A DNA stretch of 64,000 nucleotides from NCBI GenBank assembly GCA_022497145.1, contig MU385932.1:62001-126000 (forward strand), read 5' to 3'. This DNA is from Rostrohypoxylon terebratum (taxonomy: Eukaryota; Ascomycota; Sordariomycetes; Xylariales; Hypoxylaceae). The position numbers and the translations under genes are program-made. This document shows positions 1 to 11,065 of this stretch, in pieces. The stretch's first letter is position 1. Each line of letters starts with the position of its first letter. The notes beneath the pieces are model-generated. The model did not search any database. It was not told the DNA's origin and was given only the letters and a program-made list of their open reading frames with translations.

Positions 1-1
1 G

Positions 2-2427
2 TTCAAGCTCCAGCATGGCACACCCCAGGAGCAGGCCTTCGTTCTTGAGCGAGCTTGTCAACAACTCCCCAGGTCGTACAAGCTCTGGAAGATGGTAAGC
101 AAATCACGATTCAGCTTCGCTTCGCGATACCTTTGTTATATAATACTGATGCTAACGTTGGACAGTATTTGCAATTCCGAACCAAGCATGTCTTAAAGTT
201 AAACGCCGCCGTCTTCGCTTCCGAGTACAAGAAGGTCAACGCCCTATTCGAGCGAGCACTAATCCTGCTCAACAAGATGCCAAGGATATGGGAGTTGTAC
301 CTGAAGTTCTTACTGAAGCAGCCTCTCGTCACTCTCACTCGGCGCACCTTCGACCGGGCACTGCGAGCCCTTCCTATCACCCAACACAACAGGATATGGG
401 CGCTTTACAGACCATTTGCCAATTCCGCCTCTGGCATCACGGCAGTCAGGATTTGGCGGAGGTATATGCAGGTTCATCCCGAAGATGCCGAAGACTTTAT
501 CGAACTTCTGATCCAGGTCGGCCTTTACACCGAGGCTTTGAAGAAATATATCGACATCCTGAATAACCCGCGATTCAATAGCAAACAAAGCAAAGGGCAC
601 TACGAGCTGTGGAGTGAGATGGTTGACTTGCTCGTAGAGCATGCCAACGAGGTCGAGACAGGCCACGAAACCGGCATTGACGTCGAACGAATCATTAGAA
701 GCGGTATCGAAAGGTTCGCCGACCAAAGAGGGAAGCTTTGGTGTGGTCTAGCAACATACTGGGCGAAGAGAGGAAGTTTCGAACGCGCTCGGGACATCTT
801 CGAAGAAGGTATCACAACAGTCATGACAGTTCGGGACTTTACTCTCATCTTTGACAGCTATGCCGAATTTGAGGAATCCATCATTGGCGCGCTAATGGAA
901 TTAGCTTCCGAACGAACGGAAACCGGCAAGGTGGACGAGGACGCCGATTTCGATCTAGACATACGCATGATGCGATTCGAACAACTCATGGACCGACGGC
1001 CATTCCTTCTAAATGATGTGTTGCTGCGGCAAAATCCCAACACCGTCTCGGAGTGGGAGAAACGTGTGGCGCTTTGGGGTGAGAACAAGGCCGAGGTTGT
1101 GCAGACGTATACGGATGCCATCGCCGCAATCAACCCTAAAAAAGCAGTCGGTCCTTTCCACCAACTGTGGGCGAACTATGCCAAATTCTACGAGAAGGGA
1201 GGCGACTTGCAAACTGCGCGGGTCATCATGGAAAAGGCTGTCAAAGTCCCATTCAAATCAGTGGCAGAGTTGGCCGATATGTGGATTGAATGGGCGGAGA
1301 TGGAACTTCGCAACGAGAACTTGGATGAGGCAGTCAAGATCATGACGAAGGCGGTGCAAGCTCCGAAGAGGTCAACAGTAGACTATTTCGACGAGACCCT
1401 TTCGCCACAACAGAGAGTCCATAAGAGTTGGAAACTCTGGAGTTTCTACGTCGATTTGGTAGAGGGCGTCGGCACTCTCGAAGAGACGAAAAAGGTCTAC
1501 GAACGAATATTCGAGCTTCGCATTGCTACACCGCAAACCGTCGTCAACTACGCTAACCTTTTGGAAGAGAACAAGTATTACGAAGAGTCTTTCAAGATCT
1601 ACGAGAGGGGTCTCGACCTTTTTAGTTACCCAGTCGCCTTCGAATTATGGAACCTCTATTTGACTAAGGCAGTCGATAGGAAGATTGGCATCGAGCGGCT
1701 CCGTGACCTCTTTGAACAAGCTGTCGAAGACTGTCCTCCCAAATTTGCCAAAACGTTGTATCTCATGTACGGCAACCTTGAAGAAGAGAGAGGTCTGGCT
1801 AGGCATGCTATGCGCATTTATGAAAGAGCGACTCGTGCTGTATCAGACGAAGACCGCGCAGACATGTTCAACTTTTACATCACCAAATCAGCATCGAACT
1901 TTGGGGTACAATCTACGAGACCGATCTACGAAAGAGCCATCGCAGCCCTTCCCGACGAGGAAGCCCGAGATATGTGTCTAAAATTCGCCGATATGGAGAA
2001 GCGCCTAGGAGAAATCGACCGTGCTCGTGCCATTTACGGTCATGCATCGCAGTTCTGTGACCCGCGTACCAACCCTGCGTTCTGGACCAAATGGGAACAG
2101 TTCGAGGTGCAACACGGTAACGAGGATACATACAAGGAGATGTTGCGCATCAAGCGTAGCGTGCAGGCACAGTACAACACAGATGTCAACTTCATCGCAT
2201 CGCAAGCCATCGCACGTGCTAACCAACGAGGAGCTGGTGAAGGTACCAACGGGACAGGAGACCCGGAGGTGGCCGACGCCATGGAGCAACTCGAACGGCA
2301 AGCTCGAGCGCCGGCAGGATTTGTGGCATCGAGCACAGGTCTCGCGGGGACCATTGACAAGGAGTTGCCCCCCGTACCGACCAATGCAGACGCCATCGAA
2401 ATCGATGACATGGAAGATGAGGAATGA
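2..2427 (+). CDS. SYF1: Pre-mRNA-splicing factor SYF1, 5'-truncated by the window edge
   Basis: SYF1 (XAB2/Clf3 type) is a HAT-repeat scaffold of the Prp19/NTC spliceosome complex in the nucleus. The window opens inside an exon: frame 2 reads ...KLQHGTPQEQAFVLERAC... up to KLWKM at 94. An intron follows at 95-165 (GTAAGC donor, GCTAAC branch, ACAG acceptor), and the second exon continues YLQFRTKHVLKLN to the stop at 2425-2427. Repeated Trp/Tyr-rich helical pairs of HAT type (WELYLKFL, LWANYAKFYEKGG, MWIEWAEMELR, LWSFYVDL, FWTKWEQFEVQHG) run through the whole protein. The C-terminus is acidic (DDMEDEE), as usual in fungal SYF1. About 785 residues are visible; roughly the first 50 or more lie outside the window. 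The first ATG of the open frame, at 55, falls in the exon/intron region and is not the true start. Identity rests on the repeat pattern and known family sequence; I am confident. Confidence 0.93.
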
Positions 2428-3734
2428 GACGGCATTGGTTTCTCTTAGTCCCCAGGCGGTTTGTTTGTACTGGTTTTATGTTTTCATTTGGCATAGGGTT
2501 GGAGGGAGCTTTAGGGAAACGGAAACGGATAGCAAATCCAATCATCGATGGGCACAGCATATTCCGTTTGTCAACGTTTGTTTTTTTCTAAACTTCTTTC
2601 CTCGTTGTTTTCGTTTGCCGGTGGTTTTACGTTGAACGCCGGTGCATAGCAGAGCAGAGCAGATTCCGCAGATACCTACGCTACATACTTTACATTACCT
2701 ACCTAACTACATAAGCAACTACTATCCGAACCAAAACATACCCGAGTCTTATCTAACTACCTAGATAGGTAGGTGTCTCTTTACTTTGCTTTTTTTCCGC
2801 CTGATAAGTGTTTCGCGTGACATGTTCGAGGTTGCGATCGGAGCCTTGCGGTAGGCGTCGTATCCACATCCCTAGATTGAAGGCCGGCCAATATTATTTC
2901 GGTCTCACTTGCCACCGACTTTTATCATGACTCGTGAGTTCATTGGTACTTGCTTGATCGAAAGAAAGACGATAATCAACCGGGCCGACATGAGGCTCTT
3001 CGGGATATGATCTAGTAGTCTGGGATATTGTTGAGAGGTGCGTCCCAGAAGTGATCGGCGCAGTTATTATGGTGGTCTAGCATTTCGCAGCACCAAGTAA
3101 CTCGCCGTACCTAACTCACCTACTTCTACGCTTCTAATTATCATCCTCATTTTTTTTTTCCTGCCAGACAGCATAGATAGGTAGCCGAAATAATCACTAA
3201 AAGACCAAAGAGCGCAATTGAGGCGAATTATTGTGTATTTATTTACTTGTCTAATTTTACTGTTTTCGTGAAGAAGCGAAACGTAAGAATTGAATTGTTT
3301 TTGCGAAGCGAAGATAATAACAGGCAGAGTGTTTTGTTCCCTCCCCCATCGTCACGTTCAACACCAGCATCGACATCAGCATCAGCATCAACATCGGAAT
3401 CAATTCCCACGATACCCTATGTATGTGCAATACAGGCGAACGAATCTACAAACCCCTTCAGACACAGGAGCCCCGGTCCCATCGACACTTTCTTCTTCTT
3501 CCTCCCCACCGAGACCCTGTCCTCGTCGTCTTCGAAGCAGACTCTGCGATTCTGCTTGCGGATACGTGCCAGCTCGAGCTCGCGGATGTGTTCCTGTTCT
3601 TGTTCTTGTTTTTGTTTTGGGGGGGAAGGGCGAGGGTGGCGGGTGCGGGTGTGGGTGTGGGTGTGGATGTGCCGCCGGCCGCAGCCCTCGAGACGCCGAC
3701 CCTATTCCATCAGCGGCAGCCAGACAGTCCGCGC
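2428..3734. other. Intergenic, convergent 3' ends
   Basis: This stretch holds the SYF1 3' UTR and the downstream flank of the minus-strand gene ending at 3735. A TACCTAGATAGGTAGG-like motif sits near 2759. Low-complexity tracts follow: CATCAG-type repeats at about 3368-3397 and GGGTGT-type repeats at about 3640-3671. Overlapping plus-strand ORFs at 3247-3854 come from this low complexity and are not taken as genes. Confidence 0.6.
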
Positions 3735-4375
3735 CTATTGGCTGCCCTTGCGCTCGGCGGCGCTCCCGTGGTGCTGGTCTTTGAGCGCGTTGCCGGCGCT
3801 ACCGCGGCGACTAGACGCGGTGCTCGATACGGACCACTAGGTAGTCGGTGTTAGCAATACCTCTTTGCTTCCGTTTCTTTAGCGGGAATTCAGGGTCTGG
3901 GGGTTTCAGGGCTCGAGACATGTCTCGGGAGAGGGCGTGGAATGGCTTGGAATGTGTTCTGGTTTTGAGACAGGCGTGAAAGAATAGGTAGTACGTAGAA
4001 GTTCAGAGAAGGTAGGGGAAGAAGGTATGCTGGGCTACGTACACGCTTGGAGTGTGCCTTGTGGAATTCCTCGACGGCGTCGCGGTTGCGCTCAATATGG
4101 CCGTCCCGTGACGAGGGGGTGGCGTAGATGCTTCCCTTGCGCTTTTGGAAACGTGAGGGGGGAGTCTTGGACGCATCTTTACGATATCTCGTTAGTATGC
4201 TGGGGAAATCTCTCATGATAGGGGCAAATCATGGATTTTTCATGATAGGGGTCAACTTACCCCATTCGTCGGTGTTGGAATAATCCCGCGACGCAGTTCG
4301 CTCTCTGACTGGCGGCTGTTCACCAGCAAAGCCATTCGCGAACTGGGGTGCTTGTGTTTGATATCCTGTTGCCAT
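3735..4375 (-). CDS. Small conserved-looking ascomycete protein of unknown function (116 aa, three exons)
   Basis: I do not recognise a named family. The model has three exons on the minus strand: 4375-4261, 4176-4043 and 3836-3735. Introns are 4177-4260 (GTAAGT...AAAG) and 3837-4042 (GTACGT, GCTAAC branch, CCTAG). The splices keep frame and give 116 residues. The N-terminus (MATGYQTQAPQFANGF) is followed by a basic core, FQKRKGSIYATPSSRDGHIE, and then an amphipathic piece, NRDAVEEFHKAHSKR. The Ser-rich tail contains RRGSAGNALKD. RKGS and RRGS resemble basophilic kinase (PKA-type) sites, so phospho-regulation is possible but inferred. There is no signal peptide or membrane segment. Support comes from codon-like composition, good splice signals and a sensible start; the function is unknown. 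Confidence 0.68.
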
Positions 4376-5030
4376 ATCGGTTGTGCTTGGGTTGGATAGG
4401 TATGGTACGGGTGTAATAAAAGTCTAGGTAAGAATAGCTACGTGTTAGCTTGAAGACTTCAGGATAGGTTGGTAAGAATAGGTAGTTCCGGCGGAGTGGT
4501 TCGTCTGGTGTCTTTCAAAGAAGCACTTAAAGGGGTAGAAAATACCTTAGGTAAGAAATATGTAATAATAACTAAGTATTTTGGTCTAATGATTGATTAA
4601 GGCGTGAAGTTGAGATGATCAAGATCTGTATAGAACTAAGGTTTTTTTTTCTATGATCCAGATATCTGGGTTTGGGACTCTTTATACGTCGAGAAGGGGT
4701 AAACGAGATGCAGGGAAGAGGAGACCAGAGGAGAGATAGAGTTTGACCAGACCTCGCCTTCCTTGGCTTCCAAGTACGTAATTCCCTTCGACCTTTCCTC
4801 GAACATCTTACGGTCGAGACAGCTGTTGTAACCTTGATAGATACGTGGCGGAGTTCTCGACTTCTCTCCGTCTCATACCCCGTCTCGTACTTCTCATACC
4901 CCATGTCATACTTTGTCCGGTCTCATGCTCCAATCTACCAATCTAGTACCCAATCTACCTATCCCCCACGAGATCTTTTTGCTCTACCCGGCCAACCGTC
5001 TAGGACTTGTCTAAACAGTGGATGATCTGC

Positions 5031-5054
5031 CATGCTACCATGCTACCATGCTAG
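5031..5054. repeat. Tandem octamer CATGCTAC x3
   Basis: Three consecutive copies of CATGCTAC, the last ending in G. No coding context. Confidence 0.8.
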
Positions 5055-6080
5055 AGTAACAAAAGAACGACTCCCGGAAGTGGTAAATGGGTTGCCTCCC
5101 GGATGATACTACATAGTATGTAGCAGTACGCGGTAGCATGTAAGTAGTATGTAGTGAGACCCCGAATTCTAATTGGTCACACTGCAGTCATCTCCTGTAT
5201 ATGTCCATGTTTGGAGAAGCGTGGGGAAGTGTGGGAAGCATCACGACTCGGTCCCAGTCTAGTCGCATACCGACTATGCGATATAAGAAATACCAAGCTC
5301 CAAAGCCAAGATGGTGATCAGGGTAACTAGCGTGTTGCCTACTAGGTAGACGTCCGCCCAAGCCCAGGTTAGTCCAATGAAAATCTGTCGTTTCTTTAAC
5401 TTGCATATGATAGCTCTAACTCCCCTCGCGAGTCACATAACATACTTGCGCTTTTGCGCTCTCTCTTCGTCATAATAGTCGAATCTTCTGGCTGTGATAC
5501 GGCAATCCCTCTCTCTTTCTCTCTTCTACCCTCCTTCCTTACCTCTATGATACATCCATGGATGCATACCTAGGCAAGGGTATCCTATCTTATCGTGATG
5601 TAAGGTGGCCTAGATGAGTCTCGATCAGCGATATAATTACTCCTACGATAACACAAAGAGACCTCCCCAATAGCTAGCTCATTGCCAAGCTGTAAGCTTT
5701 ATCACGGTGGCTGTGCGAATTCGAAGCATCTGACCTTCTGGTGGTATGACATGAAACTAATTGAAATGAAAATGCAAAATCCTTCCGTACGAGATATGGA
5801 ATGTGCTAAATGGATTTCCGTAAAATTCCCGTAGCTAATACTAGGTAGCTATATATCCATTCAATGGATAGTAGGTACAATTTGTATAGGTAGTGGTTAG
5901 GGATTATTGCATGACGTCATCATAATCATGGCAGCGATGACCGTTTTATGATGGAAGTGTGGGCACCAATCAGAACCGTGCAATTCAAAAGTTCCATAAG
6001 TTCCTGAATAATTAGGGGGGATATGATAACCCTAGCAGCCTCCAGCTATGTAGCACTAGCTGGAGATAATTCAACTACCT

Positions 6081-6110
6081 ACAACATATTACAACATATT
6101 ACAACATACA
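6081..6110. repeat. Tandem decamer ACAACATATT x3
   Basis: Two exact copies and one partial copy of ACAACATATT in an AT-rich intergenic region. Confidence 0.8.
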
Positions 6111-6607
6111 CGAAAACTATACAATATCTATCAACATTAAGATATATGATATGTTAATACCCAGGTAATATACTGGAAACGACGCGACGGCAAAGATTAG
6201 ATCGCCAATATTTGCCATTAAATTATCTTGCATTACCGAAGAGATCCTCCGTCGCTAACATGGGCATCGTGGAGAGATAGACGGACCTCCATCACCGGGA
6301 AGAGACGTGATAAATGGTCAACTGTTGCAGCCGATCGACAGTTCTAACATCCTATATGCGTCGTCTCGTTCAGGTCTAGACTCCTCCAGACTAATCTCCC
6401 GCGGAGGGAGGCGCAGTCAGCAACTATCGAGCAACTGGTGTAGCTTCAATGCAGCTTCAATGCAGCTTCAGCTCCAACTTGTGCAGCTTCGTGCTGTAAC
6501 CTCGATCTATTCGACCTGCCTCTCCATGTATCGACATGCCCTCGCAAACCCCTTGCAAACACGCGGCACATGCGAATAACCGAATACGCCCTAGAAACCA
6601 CGCTATA

Positions 6608-8069
6608 CTAACGAGTTATCGTACTGAATAAGCGCTGATAACCATGCCATCCTCCAATAATCACCGCTGCCAAGAAATACGACGAACTCGTTAATATAAC
6701 AACACCGCCGTATTTTCCCGCCGCAAACTCTCCTCGCTCTGTTGACGGATTCATCAACGCTGCGCTAAGGGGACCGACGAGGACATTCCCAATCCCCTGT
6801 AGGAAGATGAAGATCGAGTACGTCGGGATGACAATTGACGGATCGTCGCTTACCGCGCGCCCCATTGCCACTCGCATCGTACCGAAGCCATACCCGAAGA
6901 ACCCGTATAGGAGACTGAAGACAGCAAGCAATGCTACCGACTTACCGAACCCCCAGAAGGTCGAGGAGGCTACCGATGCTGCGATACAACAAGTAACTGT
7001 CAAGAAACTAACTGGTAGCGTCTTGTCCGACAAATATCCGAAAGCAAACTGTCCGAGAACTTGCGCTACAGACATGAGGGCTAGCAGTAAGGCACCACCC
7101 ACCGGTGGGATGCCAATCGCGGCTGCGTAAGATGGCAAGAAGACGGACGGAAAATAGAAGCCAAACCCCTGAATGAGGATGGCAAGGGCGTATACCCAGA
7201 AGAGCGGGCGTTTCAGGAAAGTCCAGTTAGTCTTCGCTACGGCGGCGCTCTCCGAGGCGGGCAGCCGGGATTTAAAGAGCGGGACCAACGGACCCGTAAG
7301 CACGGCTAAGGCGACGGCGCATATGCGCAGCGTAGTCCTCCACCCGTACCTGTTGAGTAGGTAGTCCATGACGAAAGGCAGGAAAGCACCCGTAACACCG
7401 GACGAGGCAGAAATCAGGCCAAAGGCCATACCCTTACGCGCGACCCACCACTTTTACACAGTGGTAAGTTGATCTGGTGAATCAGAATTGGCAGGTACTG
7501 CTTACCTCATTGATCATGTTGGCGATGGGGTAGGTTAGCGTCAAGAAGCCAACGCCGTACATGACACCCTGTGTGCCGATGAGCCCGCTCACCGATGTCG
7601 AGAAAGAGGCCGCGACGAGCGAGAGGATGCACACCGGCCACCCAGTCCAGATTAGATGACGCAGGTACTTGGGATATCGCTTGGAGAGCATAGCGGAGAA
7701 GGGTGCTCCGAGATTAGCGAGACCCTGCGCAATAGTACCAATGAGCGCGATGTCGGAGCTCGAGTCTCGGAATTCGGGCTGGTTGCTGTAGTAGTTTTGG
7801 AAAACACCGAAACAAACCGGATACCCTAAACAACGTTAGATTGCTATCTGGTAAGTAGTGCGCGGGGAATGAGTCTATTGAGACGAACCCCAGAAGAATG
7901 CCTCAAAGACTAGGCCAGCTATGAGAACTGTCCAGGCATCTCGACCCCCGTCGACGGGCTTGAGTTCCTGTGATGTACCTCTTTCATCGACTACATCATT
8001 ATGGCTTACAAGAATTTGCGATCGTTCTTGCAGCTCTACATCTGCTTCTTGGACCTCCGTGCAAGACAT
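6608..8069 (-). CDS. MFS monocarboxylate-type transporter (447 aa)
   Basis: Plasma-membrane or vacuolar MFS permease of the fungal monocarboxylate (SLC16/MCT-like) group. The substrate cannot be read from the sequence. The model has three exons: 8069-7889, 7825-7506 and 7450-6608. The introns are 7826-7888 (unusual GTTCGT donor, TTTAG acceptor) and 7451-7505 (GTAAGC...AAAAG). After a hydrophilic N-terminus of about 45 residues comes the typical first helix and loop, EAFFWGYPVCFGVFQNYYS. A positively charged loop (MLSKRYPKYLRH) and the helix-4/5 segment WWVARKGMAFGLISASSGVTG follow. The C-terminal half starts after the loop KSRLPASESAAVAKTNWTFLK and contains FGYLSDKTLP, the MFS motif-A equivalent. 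The length is normal for the family (about 440-500). The gene lies 423 bp upstream of the Egh16-like gene on the same strand; a functional link is not evident. Confidence 0.88.
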
Positions 8070-8492
8070 CTTTCCTAAAGATGCAATGAGGTAAGGTATC
8101 GAACCTTGAAGGTTGGAAATGTTTGACCTCTTACTCGGCCATCGACCTCTGAATTATATGGCTATATGTGAGTATATCGTCACATCACGTGCTTTAGTTT
8201 ATTCTATGGCTCCGTTGGACGGTTATGAGCGGTGTAGTTGCGGCGTCGGAGGGTCAAGCCCACGATTGACAAATTCAATGGGAGTTCTGATGGTAATAGA
8301 TCTCAATGACATCTCAAATAAAACTTATCTAATTTCAATGCTAGAGCGAAATAAGACTATCCCCTCCACAGCGTACCCACCCATACATCAAACATTAGTA
8401 GTGATAAGTATCCGGACATCGACATTCCGCTCCGATCCCGGGAGCAAGAGAAGGGAGTCCGGTGGGGCCGAGATAGTGAATGGAGTAGTCGA
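8070..8492. other. Intergenic, transporter promoter
   Basis: Contains the presumed promoter and 5' UTR of the MFS gene and the 3' flank of the Egh16-like gene. No further gene is seen. Confidence 0.6.
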
Positions 8493-9363
8493 TCACTTCT
8501 TCTGCGTGAGGCGAGCAGAGTTCCTCCTGATAGCACGTGCTAGATCTCGGCGCGTAGCCGCGGTTGAGGTCGAGTTGTTGCCGTTGACCACTAGACATCG
8601 TCAGTCATTATACTAATACTAACATACAAAAAACACTAGAAAACATCACAGGCAAGTAGAAGATAGAGAAGAGACTCACTCTGAACAGGAACAACGCCGC
8701 CAAACGGGCCAGCTCTCGCGCCGTTCTGGCAGCGCACGAGACACGCGTTGTCCTGGCCCGCCACGGTGCCCGTGCAGGTCTGGTCCTCGGGGATCGCGGC
8801 CGTCAAGGGGAAATCGGTCTCATTGCCGTCGCGGTCACGCGAGTTCTTTCCGGGGGGCGACTGCACGACGTCGATGGCGGCCCAGTCCTCGGCCGTGGCG
8901 TCCGAGCTGATCATGCAGGTGTAGGGACCCGCGCCGTCGGCGTTCACTTGGTGCAGCGTCATTTTGACTTGGCCGCCCGCGCTGATCTGTGGTAGCTGGT
9001 CCCCTGTCATCGCTAGGATCGCGCGCGTGCCGGATTCGATGGAGTTGGTGCCTGCGCCGAGGGTCTCGCCGACGGTGGCGGCGGAGGCGCCACGGAAACG
9101 CGTGCTGTCTTGTTGGAAGGGGTTGCGGCGGGTGCCGTCGCGGGGGGTGGTGGGGTCTACGCCGAGAGCCACTGGGATTTTGTTAGTTTTTGGAGTTGGG
9201 AAGTGGATAGGTGGGAAGGTAGGGAGGTAGGTAGGTTTGGTTGGGGCTGCTTACTGCCAGACCCGCCGGCGTCGCCGGTGGCATCGGTGATGACGCCGTG
9301 GCTAGCGGCTAGCTGGGCGGTGGCGAGGAGGCCGAGGGCGACGATGGCTTTGAATGAAGACAT
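8493..9363 (-). CDS. Secreted Egh16-like / MAS-type protein (DUF3129 family, 232 aa)
   Basis: This family (gEgh16, MAS1/MAS3) contains secreted fungal proteins, many expressed in appressoria or during host contact. The biochemical activity is not settled. Exons are 9363-9255, 9171-8680 and 8590-8493; introns are 9172-9254 (GTAAGC, CTAAC branch, CCCAG) and 8591-8679 (GTGAGT, GACTGAC branch, GTCTAG). Residues 1-20 form a signal peptide ending QLAAS before HGVITDATG. The family signatures are visible: MALGVDPTTPRDGTRRNPFQ, then TLHQVNADGAGPYTC, then CTGTVAGQDNACLVRCQN and AGPFGGVVPVQ. Six Cys-type positions typical of the group are largely present, and the Ser/Thr/Arg-rich tail ends TQKK. If signal peptidase cuts after Ser21, the mature protein starts with His, as in copper LPMOs. 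That would be suggestive but not proof of metal binding. Confidence 0.9.
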
Positions 9364-11065
9364 TATTGTGGATGTGTGTGTGTGGAGAAGGTAGGTAGGT
9401 AAATGGAAGGTCTAGGATTATTAACTTGGGATTATCTGACCGGCAGGGGAGAAGTGAAATAGGATGAGAGTTGGGATTAAGAGGCTGGTTGAGGGCTGGT
9501 GATGCGATGATGAGGGAAGGAAGTTACCTCCTCTACGGTGCGTATCGGTGTTTTTATAGACATTTTCGTTGATGAAGATTCATGAATCTTTTTGCCTCCG
9601 CTTATATCCGCTTGCCTCTCCGTCTCCTTCTCCATCTGCTTCTCCTTCTCCTGTCTCTTGTCTTCAAGTCTCATGAGAGCGAGTTCTACGGATCGAAATC
9701 AAGTCTGTTTCTGCCAAGACAGCTTCAAGTGCCGCCTTTCACTACTCGGTATAAGAGACACTACCTCAACCATTCCTAATCGGGACAGAATGAAGTCCAA
9801 ACTCCAGGAACGAGACCCGTATTTGGTATAACGAACGGTGGCATCGTGGCTGTGAAGTCGGTATTTCGCGCGGGAACATGGCAGCCGGATAGGATAGGGT
9901 AGCTGGGCATTTGACATTTGACACCTGGTTGGGGAGCCAATCGCAATTCAGGAATCGGGTTAAGCTTTCGATTTCGCAGAGCCCCCGGATTTCCCGTCGC
10001 GGATTGGCCCGGCAGGGAGATCGTTTCAGATCGCTGTTTGTTTGGGATGGGCTGTGTGATTCGCTATGATTACTCATTTGGGAAGATCGGTTCCTTTGAT
10101 TTCTTGATTTCTTGGTTAGGAGATGATGAAAAGTTTCCATTTGGGATCAGTAGAGAAACAAGGGTATATTTTGTTTAGACCTTGAAGACATAGAGCAGGC
10201 TAGAGATGTGTATTTCGTTACTGGAGGTTCTATCGACACTTATCTACTACATGGATGGATGGATGCTAAGTAATTCGAACATATTCCGAGTCCTGTTCGT
10301 ACCGTAAAGAGTTCCAACGAGATGCCACTCAATAACCAAACAAGAGTCTAGGAGATCCCGATCTGTGGATTTGTGGATTTGAGGATCTAATTGATTATTG
10401 GGTACGAAAATGATATGCACGGGCTGGTCTTGGCCGTTTCGTTCGGTGCGTCGCCGAAAGCCTCCCGGGCTCGTATAGTTGATTTCGTCGTTTCGGTAGA
10501 CAAGACTAGGAGTAAATACCACCATAACTTTATTGGTAGAGGCCTCCGAGTCTGATTGGTCGTCTACGGCTATAGCTACTACTACAAAACAGTACATGGA
10601 AAGAACGGGCTTGGAATATTAGGCATTTGGTTGAACCGTTGAAGGTAGGTGGAAGTATACGACTTGGTTACGGGCTCCACGGGTGTATAGTGGGTTTTTA
10701 CAGTGGTCAATGCTTATAAGCTGAGGAGCCAATCGGATCATTTCGAAACTGTTCCACTTTAATATTTGCGCTCAGCTGCGACGCAGTTGGCAACTCTACT
10801 TCGTACTTCAATTTTCACAAGGTTCACAAGGTTGAATTGCTACCTATTACCTATTACCTATTACCTATTACCTATTACCTATTACCTACTAACCTAGTAG
10901 GACCTAATGAGTTGGGAACAAACGAAAACATCACAAGTGGAAATGAAAGAATTGTCTAACAATTCTATCCAATACTTTGCACCTGTTCGCGCTAGGAATC
11001 ATACATGACACAAGGAATAACTGAATTATAAGTCGCCGGTTGACTCATCCTCAACTCAATGCTCA
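9364..11065. other. Divergent intergenic region, 1.7 kb
   Basis: Shared upstream region of the Egh16-like gene (minus) and the CCA-adding enzyme (plus). It shows a TG run and GTAGG repeats just upstream of the Egh16 start, a pyrimidine-rich tract at about 9600-9660, and a heptamer array at 10841-10889. No convincing gene. Confidence 0.6.
10841..10889. repeat. Tandem heptamer TACCTAT x7
   Basis: Six exact copies of TACCTAT followed by TACCTAC, about 175 bp upstream of the CCA-enzyme start. The unit does not match a TTAGGG telomere repeat. Confidence 0.92.

Larger units (their letters stand above)
4376..6607. other. Intergenic, 2.2 kb, no gene seen
   Basis: AT-rich sequence between two minus-strand genes, holding the promoter of the small protein ending at 4375 and the 3' flank of the transporter. 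It contains short tandem repeats at 5031-5054 and 6081-6110. The ORFs here are short, low-complexity and unconvincing. Confidence 0.6.

Noticed and set aside
310..726. 138-codon minus-strand ORF within SYF1
   Set aside because: Antisense shadow of a clear coding exon.
3247..3854. Three overlapping plus-strand ORFs of 143-197 codons
   Set aside because: They read low-complexity CATCAG and GGGTGT tracts in all three frames and overlap the last exon of the minus-strand gene; composition explains them.
6307..6579. 90-codon plus-strand ORF
   Set aside because: Repetitive Gln/Leu stretch from a short direct repeat (GCAGCTTCAATGCAGCTTCA); no family pattern.
9592..9831. Plus-strand ORFs resembling a hydrophobic signal peptide
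   Set aside because: Generated by a pyrimidine-rich CTTCTCC tract in a promoter region; three overlapping frames look alike.
10841..10889. Interstitial telomere repeat
   Set aside because: The unit TACCTAT (ATAGGTA on the other strand) does not match TTAGGG.
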